64,000 bases of DNA from Siderastrea siderea (lineage: Eukaryota; Cnidaria; Anthozoa; Scleractinia; Rhizangiidae), in assembly GCA_964030785.1 (NCBI GenBank), contig OZ034968.1, forward strand, positions 38,051,186-38,115,185, written 5' to 3'. A program made the translations under genes and the position numbers. Positions within the stretch are counted from its first letter, which is position 1; each line of letters begins with the position of its first letter. A model generated the notes under the pieces. The model saw nothing but the letters and a program-made list of their open reading frames with translations, ran no database searches and had not been told where the DNA came from. Shown piece by piece: positions 21,839-31,600 of this stretch.

Positions 21839-23414
21839 TTTGTTTTTTCTTAATCATTTACCATTTGTGTATTATTAAACTTCAAATTTTTGGAGCTGTT
21901 ATAGTATTTTTCTTCAGCATCGTATAGCTCTGGCCCTAAGGAAGGCTAATTTTGTTAGCCGAAATATTGGCCATTAAATAAATCAGCCCTTTGCCGTAGT
22001 GCCAGCCTTGCATTCAGTTTTGTTCTATTACACTCCGAGTGACGTCTGGCTCCAGCATCTATCTCTACACCAGAGATCCGGCAATACCGAACCAGTGCGG
22101 TTTACTTACCCGTTGCGTGGACCTCTGCATCCAAAGGTTATATCCACTCAAAATTACAACAAAACACACGTAATCTTAAATTCTCCTCCCTGTCACACAC
22201 GATTTTTTGCATGGCCTAGCTCGAGTTGAGCGTGGAAGACGCGTGCGAACGTGGGATTGACGGCAACCTCGTCCCCAGGGCCTTCTCCTCGTTCAAAATG
22301 GCGGTCGGAGAAACCCCTGGCTTGAACCCCAAGGGTTGTGCCTAAATAATACCGTCCAGAAGGACAGCCGAGGAGTACTAGGAACGACTTTCCGATTCGT
22401 CCGGCTTTCGGAAAATTCCGGCGAATATCCAATATGGCGGACTGAGCATTCAAAGCAGGCATAAAGAGGCCGAGAAAGAAGGTTTAACGTTTACTGTACA
22501 CTTCACCCCATTCTTGTATAGTGCTTGTTTAAACATGAAATTGGCGTCCAACTGTTCAATGTCTTCGAAAAAAACTTCTGTTAGCCGACACTAAATTAGC
22601 TCAAGTACTCCAAAATACTAAAGAAACTGAAACGGTGAGCTTGTGGGGGTCTTGTAAGAATTGAAATGTTTATTTAAAAACCGTGTTTTTGCGATTGAGC
22701 ATTGTCTTAGAAATAATCTATCCTTTGTCACAAGTCCATTCCGTTTTATGTGTAACTAGGTTGTCTTGTCCCTCTAGTCGGTATTACCCTAAGAAGTAAT
22801 ACCGCCCAGGGGGACATATATATACAGACATCTGAGCTTCTTATATATCATACTTTGAATATTTTTTTCAAATCATTGCAGGCCTTGCTGATAAGGTATA
22901 ATGGTAACTCGGAAAACTTGACTTATCGTAAATATTGTTAAACTTAGTGCTCTTGCCTTCACCTTTGGGGGGGGGGGTGCAAGCTGTGTATATGTATATT
23001 CAGCTTTCATTTACTTTCCACCTGGATTTCTATTACACAGTTTCTTTCAGATTATGCTGATTGTGCTACTATAATTCTGATAGCTTAACATAAATATTTT
23101 CAGACTTAGTAGTGCTTGTCCCTTTGACTGGTATTACCTAAAAAGATTGTACCATCTGTGAAAGGACATACTGCGTGTTCACGAGCATTCACAGCTTACA
23201 TTTCATTAATATTATCAAAGTTAGTGGTCTTGCCCCTTTGAACCGTATTACCTAAGTAAATAGTACTGTAATACCACCTAGATGGACACATGACTATTCA
23301 GCTTGCATGTTGTAGATATTCTCATGCTTAGTAGTCTTGTCCCTTTGGCAGGTATTACCCAAAGAAATAGTACCATCTGAGGGGACAAACTGTTTGTATT
23401 CATGAGTATTCATG

Positions 23415-23747
23415 AATACCTCGAAGATACCTCAAAGATCCCACTTCGAAGATCCCGGCACTCACACAGCTACAGCTTCATTCCTTTATCTACTAGTACC
23501 TCATCTCACCGTCTTTCATTCTACCCTAGAACAATGACTCAGTGGAACAGTCTGCCTCAGTCTTTCTTGAGAACACTAATTTAACTAAATTTAAACAGTC
23601 TGTTTCCTCGTTCAATCACAGTTCTGTAAACTAGATTTGTACTTTATATATATATATATTTTTTTTTTTCGTAATAATTAGCTGACCCCACACCATCAAT
23701 CTTCGGCTTCGAAGGGTAGGCATTGCCGGTAAATAATAAATAAATAT
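23415..23747 (+). mobile_element. 5'-truncated LINE 3' end nested in foldback arm
   Basis: The frame at about 23430-23584 reads RLSFYPRTMTQWNSLPQS, the hydrophobic tail motif found at the C-terminus of CR1/jockey-type and related reverse transcriptases (FFPRTIxxWNSLP). It is followed by a 3' UTR and a TAAATAATAAATAAAT tail. It interrupts a repeat unit of the foldback arm, whose sequence resumes at about 23748 ('gctcacatttcataaat'); TATTC occurs at both borders. It therefore inserted after the foldback element formed. Confidence 0.65.
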
Positions 23748-24910
23748 TCTGCTCACATTTCATAAATACCTTCAGACTTATTGGTCTTGTCCCTTTGAGT
23801 GGTATTACCTAAGAAAATAGTACCGCCTAGAAGGACACATGACTATTCAGCTTGCATGTTGAAGATATTCTCATGCTTAGTAGTCTTGTCCCTTTGGCAG
23901 GTATTACCCAAAGAAATAGTACCATCTGGGGGGACAACCAGTTTGTATTCATGAGTATTCAGCTCACATTTCATAACTATCTTCAGACTTAATGGTCTTG
24001 TCCCTTTGGCTGGTATTACCTAAGAAAATATTACCACCTAGAAGGACACATGACTATTCAGCTTGTATGTTGTAGATATTCTCATGCTTAGTAGTCTTGT
24101 CCCTTTGGCTGGTATTACCTAAGAAAATAGTACCATCCAGAAGGACACACGGGTATTAATTTCAGCTTGCATGTCATAAATAATCTCATGCGTAGTGGAC
24201 TTGTACCATCCATCCTAGATTGAGGTGTCTAATTGCAGTGTTAAGTATTGTCAGAAAACTCCCACAAAGGTGAATGGGTTAACTGAGGTATCAGCTGAGG
24301 GCTATTTGTTAATTCATAAATTTCTTGTACAAGTAAAATTGAAAAATTGTGAATGGAATAAAATTATTGTTTGAAAATTAGATTCATTGTTCTGTGTCAT
24401 TGATGTAGTATTTCATTACAGGAATTGTCCATTCCCTTCCATGGAAGGTTTTTTTTGGGGGGGGGGGTGAGAGACACCTCCCCTCACCCCACCCCTTGAG
24501 AGTTTTTAAAACTTGGTATTCTGAGACTCCACCCACCTCCAAATTTCCAAGAACATTCCGTGGGGGAGGTGTGGTTATTTTCTGGAACAACACAAATAAT
24601 TATTATATTTTTAACCCGGGGTTGCAGTAATATTAATGGAACTGTTTCTCACTCTCTCAAATTTTACCACAAGAAACTCGGCAGTCCGATGCTCTCTCAA
24701 AATGAAAACCCTGCTTAATCTTAGCATTTTCGAAAGAAACATGTCACCATTTGTAAAAAAATAGACAATGCAATTTAACAATGTGCTAATGTATTAATTA
24801 ATTAGCACATTTCAAAACCATGAAGTTCCTTCAAGTGAAATCCAACTACATGAAAATGGAGAGGTAAAATTGTTAAAGCTTCCCATTAAGGTTAATACAA
24901 TAACACTGAC

Positions 24911-25070
24911 CTTTGGCACCAAAGCCTTTGTCTAGTCTTCTCACAATGAATTTGCTGATCATGGCTTTCTGGAATTTTGAGATCACTCTATTCGTTTCTT
25001 CCAGTGTGGAGACAAACAACTCACCACCAGAGGGCCAGTCATGCAAAATTTCAGCTGTGTCCAAGGAAAG
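24911..25070 (-). pseudogene. Exon-like fragment inside foldback loop
   Basis: On the minus strand an acceptor (TTCTTAG, ending at 25071) and a donor (AAAG/GTCAGT, after 24911) bound a 160-bp open segment of 53 codons containing AEILHDWPSGGELFVSTLEE and KAMISKFIVRRL. It looks like an ordinary host exon rather than transposon coding sequence. I do not recognise the parent gene. It lies in the unique loop of the 22264-26820 element, so capture by the transposon is the simplest explanation. The alternative is a chance open frame. Confidence 0.35.
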
Positions 25071-26830
25071 CTAAGAATATTGGAAAGTCCTACTCCGAAA
25101 CAGTCATTTTTCCCACCGATTTTACTGCGGGAATGCACACGTCTGAAGACTGGGTTCAGAAAACCATGGCAATGTTAAAGTTAACATAGTCACATTAAGA
25201 ATGCCATTCAGTAATCATTCTAAAAATTAGAACTTGTTGTGTCATCACCCATCTTGATAAAGTGAAGAAATTGATTAAATAATTAAATGGATGTAAAAGG
25301 ACAATTTTTTTGTTAAATATGTTTTATAAACCAAAATTCTCTGTTTTCATCTTCTGTGTTGTTCCAGAAAATAACCATACCTCCCCCATGGAATGTTCTC
25401 AAAAATTTGGAGGTGGGTGGAGGTCTCAAAATAAAATCTCTCAAGGGGTGGGGTGAGGGGAGGTGTCTCAACCCATCCCCCCCAACAAAAAGAACCTTCC
25501 ATGAAAGGGAAATGGACAATTCCTGTAATGAAATACTACATCAGTGACACAGAACAATGAATCTAATTTACAAACAATAATTTTATTCCATTCACAATAT
25601 TTCAATTTTGCTTGCATGTACAAGAATTTATGAATTAACAAATAGCCCTTAGCTGATACGTCTGTTAACTCATTCACCTTTGTGGGAGTTTTCTGACAAT
25701 ACTTAACACTGCAATTAGACACCTCAATCTAGGATGGATGGTACAAGACCACTAAGCATGATAGCCTGCGAGCAGGCTCTTTTTTGGTGACATGCGAGCT
25801 GAACCTTGTGTGTCTGTCCTTCTGGGTGGTACTATTTTCTTAGGTAATACTAGCCAAAGGGACAAGACTACTAAGCATGAGAATATCTACAACATGCAAG
25901 CTGAATAGTCATGTGTCCTTCTAGGCGGTACTATTTTCTTAGGTAATACCACTCAAAGGGACAAGACCATTAAGTCTGAAGATATTTATGAAATGTGAGC
26001 TGAATACTCATGAATACAAACTGGTTGTCCCCCCAGATGGTACTATAGAACTCCAGGTGGAAAGTAAATGAAAGCTGAATATACATATACACACCTTGCA
26101 CCCCCCCCCCTCCCCCTAAAGGTGAAGGCAAGAGCACTAAGTTTAAAAATATTTACGATAAGTCAAGTTTTCCGAGTTACCATTATACCTTATCAGCAAG
26201 GCCTGCAATGACTTCAAAAAAATATTCAAAGTATGATGTATAAGAAGCTCATATGTCTGTATGTCCCCCTGGGCGGTATTACTTCTTAGGATAATACCGA
26301 CTAGAGGGACAACACAACCTAGTTAATACACATAAAACGGAATAGACTTGTGACAAAGGATAGATTATTTCTAAGACAATGTCTCAAACGCAAAAACACG
26401 GTTTTTAAATAAACATTTCGATTCTTACAAGACCCTCACAAGCTTACCGTTTCAGTTTGCCGAGAATTTTCCGAAAGCCGGCCGAATCGGAAAGTCGTTC
26501 CTAGTACTCCTCGGCTGTCCTTCTGAACGGTATTATTTAGGCACAACCCTGGCCAAGGCTGCCAAAGTGGCTCCAAAAGTTCGTTAGAATTTGGTCGTGC
26601 AAACACGATGAAATGTCTTATTTTTGTTTGAATAACGGTTTCCGATTGCAGAAAACAAACAGGGCTGCCAGATGCTGGAAACAACCTCCGAAAAAGCCAT
26701 TTCATTATGTGTCATGCGACAAAATACTCCACGATTCGTGGAGTATTTCAGCAGCCTTGGCGGCCAGGGGTTTCTCCGACCGCCATTTTGAACGAGGAGA
26801 AGGCCCTGGGGACGAGGTTGGGATTGACGG

Positions 26831-27822
26831 AAGTTTTTTGCCTCGTTCCAGTCTTCATTGTTATCGCGGTCCGGCGGTTCCCTTTCTTCTCTGGGAATCC
26901 CGTGACAAGCACTTGACGAGTTTGAAGAGCGCCGATGTCGATCTTTGTTTTGAAGGTGAGCTGACGTTTGCGAAATTAAGTAAGCAGCTGATTTCTTCTT
27001 TTGATTTCCAACTTCTTTAATATGAATCCTTGAGAACAAGACTCCTTTGCAATCTTAGCTTGGCTTGCAATCCGAGGTTTGATCAGTTTGATGGAAGACT
27101 GAACAATAGACCTGTTGAAGCTATAAGCTTATGTAAGCTGTCATTTAGCTCAATTCTTTATAGTTAAGTAGCACCTCGTTTCCTTTTCTCACGGCTCCCT
27201 ACTTCTGTATAGAGCTTTATATGGCTTGGGGTTTTTCATAAACTACACCATAAAGTACAAAATACAGGGCCACTCAATTGCGTAGCACTGACTAACAATT
27301 AAGTGCCTACTGTGATAAGTTCTTATGCCTAAGAGTTCAGATGACACATGTAAATAAGGTGAACTGTTGGGACTGAAGTGAGACCAGTTTTGCAAAAGGT
27401 TGAGCGGTCTGCGAATTCACTCCGAATTTAGGTGAAAATGGTGTGTGTGTGTGCTTATATACATAACCTGATGAAAACATTTCTAGCCCCAGGTAGTTTG
27501 GAAGAATTCAAAAGTTAAAATATGTGAGCCCAAGCCATGGGGGAGGTTTTCTTTCAAACAACTTCTTGTGTTTGCATCAGGTTATGTAAGCACCAAACCA
27601 CAATTTTCTATTTCTTTTGTACTGTCGTAAAACAAAACCAAACATGTTATGTAATGTCGTACCTGTGATTACATTTAACCTCATCTAAAATGATTATTAT
27701 TACACAAGAATCAGAACATGCATCACATCGGCCAAATTTATAAAAAATTTAAAAAATTGTATCAGCTTTATGTTAGGCTAAGAGCGTTTTTGGCTCTCAA
27801 ACTCAGTACAGAATGATCTCAT
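26831..27822. other. Intergenic stretch, no gene recognised
   Basis: No exon with family resemblance and no long frame was found. It has ordinary AT-rich intergenic character. Confidence 0.5.
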
Positions 27823-27991
27823 GTGCAGTTCCAGAAAATATCCATACTACCCCATGGAAGGTTTTTGTTTTGCACCCACTCCCTCCAAGAAATTCCAGTC
27901 TAGCTTCATACTTTGCTTCTAAAATCCCCTCCCTCTAGGAATTTCCCATGACCTTCCATGGGGTGGGTATGGATTTTTTCTGAAACTACAC
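27823..27991. mobile_element. 169-bp hairpin MITE
   Basis: The ends GTGCAGTTCCAGAAAATATC and its near complement at 27966-27991 enclose a second complementary pair, 'ccccatggaagg' and 'ccttccatgggg'. The same CCATGGAAGG block and flanking 'ttccagaaaat' also occur in the arms of the larger foldback (24440-24590 and 25360-25500), which suggests this small element was also absorbed there. Confidence 0.6.
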
Positions 27992-28049
27992 AATTGTAGA
28001 TATGAATTCAGCTTAAGTCAATTTGGCAGTCACAATAGACTAGAAAAAG

Positions 28050-28455
28050 ACACAACTTTTGCAGTTGCAAAAAGAAAGCCTGAAAGAAAAAATTCAGGCT
28101 TGTACAGGATTCGAACCCTTGACCTCTGCGATACCGGTGCAGCGCTCTAAGCAATTGAGCTAACAAGCCAACTGGGGGCTGGTCATTTTGTTGGTTCGTT
28201 ATAAACCCATGAAGGATGAAGAGGAAATAATGATTATATGAATATTGTATATTAGAACTGCAGGATGAAGAATTAAATGTGAAGAAGATCATCGCAACTA
28301 TAGACTCATCTTTTGCAGTTACAAAAAGAAAGCCTAGAAAAAAAATTCAGGCTTGTATGGGATTCGAACCCTTGACCTCTGCGATACCGGTCCAGTGCTC
28401 TAACCAATTGAGCTAACAAGGCAACTGGGAACTGGTCATGTAGTCGGTTCGTTCA
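28050..28455 (-). mobile_element. tRNA-derived SINE, tandem dimer
   Basis: Two copies of a tRNA-headed SINE lie on the minus strand. The tRNA-like heads are 28169-28097 and 28422-28350. In the first, GGCTTGT pairs with ACAAGCC, with A box TTAGCTCAATTG and B box GGTTCGAATCC. The second has one acceptor-stem mismatch. Each head is followed by a body containing 'ttcaggctttctttttg'. The dimer ends only about 185 bp before the fucosidase ATG. The same SINE body makes up the palindrome at 62.2 kb. Confidence 0.75.
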
Positions 28456-28639
28456 GACTGAAAAAAGTGAACATACTTTCCAAAGGGCATTTTGAACAGT
28501 CTCATGGTAAATGCTTCCTTCTCCCCTTCCCAAATTGCTCTCTCAGTGTTCACATTGAATAATAATGACGTAGCAAATAAAAAATGTATAATAATTATAT
28601 TCCTTTTCTTTTTCAGAACCACTTCAAATACCTTTGTCA

Positions 28640-31600
28640 ATGAGTCTTCTAAGTGTCATCATTCTACTCTCCTTCACCCCCCTGGTATCTAGTAAATACC
28701 AACCCACATGGGAGTCACTAGATTCACGGCCCCTCCCTTCTTGGTATGATGAGGCCAAGTTTGGTATCTTCATGCACTGGGGTGTGTACTCGGTACCAAG
28801 TTTTGGATCTGAGTGGTTCTGGTACAACTGGAAAGGACGACAGATACCAGAATATGTGGAATTCATGAAAAAGAACTACCCACCTAACTTTGAATATGCA
28901 GACTTTGCTCCAATGTTTAAGGCAGAATTCTTTGATCCTATGGCATGGGCAAAACTTTTGACACAGTCTGGTGCAAAGTAAGTCCACCTTTTACATCTAG
29001 TGAACCCCTCAAGGCCTATAATCAATCTACAATTTACAATGATAAAATCTAAAATATTCTCTAGCTAAAATGTTGTGGTAAAAACTGCCCTTTGACTGTC
29101 TAAAGAACATGTTTGATAGATAAAACTGAATAAAGAAAGGAGGCAGGAGTAAAATGTATAATGTAAATGTAATTGAAAATTTAAAACAGTAGTCAAGAAT
29201 AAGATTATGTAAATCAACTTAAATAGGCATTGTCAAAGTGAATGAAATGGTCACGAGACCATGCGTGGGTTGCTATGTTAGAGCCTTGAGCACATTTTGA
29301 ATGAAATAATCAAAATGAAACTCAACCCGATAGCTAAAGTTTCATTGACTCAATGCAAGACCTCATGTGCCAGGCACCTGGGAATTTGACTGGTCCCTGA
29401 ACTGCCTTCCGTTAGTTTTCTGGTTTTTACATTTTTCTCCTCTTTAATTTCTCTCTGCTACCAGCTTTTCCAATCAAATCCAAAGACAAAAAACATGTTA
29501 TCATTCAGGCAGGATTGAAAGAACTTACATCAAGAAAACAGTAAAAAAATTATACAATGGATATTTCTGCCAAGAGATGGGTCTTGCAAATCAGAAAACC
29601 TGTCAAATTATGTCTCTGTTGTACTAATTAATCCATCAAAATCTGAGTACATGTACCAGATTGAGTTTCCTTGTGAACATTTCATTTGTCATTTGTAAAA
29701 CGAATTATTGAGTGAATAATGAAACTAATCTTGCAATAACCAACTTCACTTTTTATTCTTTGAGGGAATTCTTATCTTGCTTTGACTGTAATGCCCCAAC
29801 AGCAGTTAGTTATTTATAATTACTTTAAATATTATTGCTAATTGTGCACTGTTAAACGGTAAACTCTTTCCACATGTTTTTCATCTGGCATACTCTTTAT
29901 AATTATCTTAGATATATAGTCCTGACAAGTAAGCACCATGAAGGTTGGACAAACTGGAGATCTAACGTATCATGGAACTGGAACTCTGTTGACAATGGAC
30001 CCCACAGGGATCTTGTGGGTAAGTACACAGTCACGTCGAATGTTATCATACGTGGTAATTTGGCAACTGACTAGTGGGGAATGGGATGGAAATGAAAAAG
30101 GGAAGGATTGACAGATCACAGTTAATGTCATGAGGACTGGGCAAACTGGAAATCTAACTTATCATGGAACTGGAACTCTGGTGACTGTGGACTTCAAAGG
30201 GATCTTGTGGATAAGAATGCTGTAGCATCACAACTAACCCTTGAGGTGTTTTTTTCCTCGAAATGTTCTGATGACTTCTTGGGCATGTTAATGATAAACA
30301 ATTTGGGTGCTTATTGATAGCTAAATTGGGTTAAATGTAATTTAACTAAGTTAACGTCTTGGAGCAAGCTAGCTCTCTGGTTGGCATGGCATTAGCATTT
30401 TGTTTGGCATACTGTTGTTTGGTGTGCTAGTAGCTCTTTAGCTTTTGGTGTCTATAGTTTTGCGTTTACTGTCTTCTGGGGCCCAGTCTTAGGGTCTCCG
30501 GCAGTTGCGTGGTCAGCGGTATGCCCACATGGTTTATGCATGCACCTTTGCACATGCTCGGTAGTTTTACTTTGCTCAGCGTTTGTGGGGTGGCAGTTTT
30601 ATCACATTTTTAGTGTTTTTGTCGTGTTTTCTCTACGGAGTTTTTTCTTGGAAAGTGCTTCATAGCAGTTGGCCTTCGCTCCACTCTGGACTATACTGCT
30701 CCTGATCCAGTTCCTGACGTTGTGGCGGATTCTGGTGGCCGTACTATTTGCATTTCAGTGTTGTGTGTTGGCCCTTTGTCTCTTTTGCTCGGGTCTTTAG
30801 CATGTCTCATCCACGCTCAACCAACAACAGCCTGTCGGCTAGCATAATCCCTTCAACTCCCTCATCAGCTCCGGCTTCATCTGCTGCGTCCATTGTAGTT
30901 TCGGTGGTGTCTACAGGAGCTTCCTCTTCCCTGTCGAATGAGCTCGCATCTGCCGTAGCCCAAGCCTTCGGAAATCACTGCCTACTATCATTGCGGCAAT
31001 CAGGGAGAACGCTGCCCCTGTGTTGAGCACTCCTCCAGTGGTTATTATGAGTGTTGTTCCAGTGCAGCCATGGTCGTTGCGGGCTCTCTTGTAAGTTCAG
31101 GTTGTCTCCATTTGTTTCTACATTCTCCTCCTTGCCAGCCACCACCGGCTCCCACTCTGCTAGCAAAGTGGTTTCTTTTGCCTCTCCAGTTATGGCTACT
31201 CATGTGACGAGCGTTTCCACAAGCATGGGGAGCTCCTTTATTCCATCATCAGTTGACAGGGCGTTCGTGGTTGATCTGGAACATGCGCCCGTTCCCGCCA
31301 AACTGATAACAAAAATTACTAGCAGTCAGTTTGTGTGACTTATTGTTGGCCAATCGGCAGTCGGCTGAACAGGAGCCCAAACCTTTCTTGATGGCAAGCT
31401 GCTGGTTTTCAAAAAGTGCCGTCTGTTGGAAATTCAGGACATTTGACCTGGACCGAGGCCTTCACCATTTTTCAAATGGTGATGTGCACAACACACCCTC
31501 ATTGTTGGCCAGACCTCACCAAATATAAACTTCTGATCATCCAAACTGCTCGCCAATCACCTGGCAGAGCTTGGCTGGAATACGATCTGGCTTTTCGCAA

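Larger units (their letters stand above)
22264..26820. mobile_element. 4.56-kb foldback element with 10-bp target duplication
   Basis: The ends are CAACCTCGTCCCCAGGGCC and its complement ending GGACGAGGTTG. GGATTGACGG flanks both sides exactly (22254-22263 and 26821-26830). The left arm (22264 to about 24600) pairs with the right (about 25330-26820), leaving a unique loop of about 730 bp. The arms carry repeated cores of the form 'CTTGTCCCTTTGGCTGGTAT' ... 'AGAAGGACA', each a small imperfect hairpin: about nine in the left arm and fewer in the right. No transposase was found. The 10-bp duplication and long TIRs suggest a Mutator-type origin. A LINE fragment is nested in the left arm, and the loop holds an exon-like fragment on the minus strand. 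Confidence 0.8.

Noticed and set aside
28097..28169. tRNA-like cloverleaf (possible GGT anticodon) on the minus strand
   Set aside because: The T-stem is mismatched, the anticodon is unusual for eukaryotic Thr, and the unit recurs in tandem with SINE bodies; called a SINE head, not a tRNA gene.
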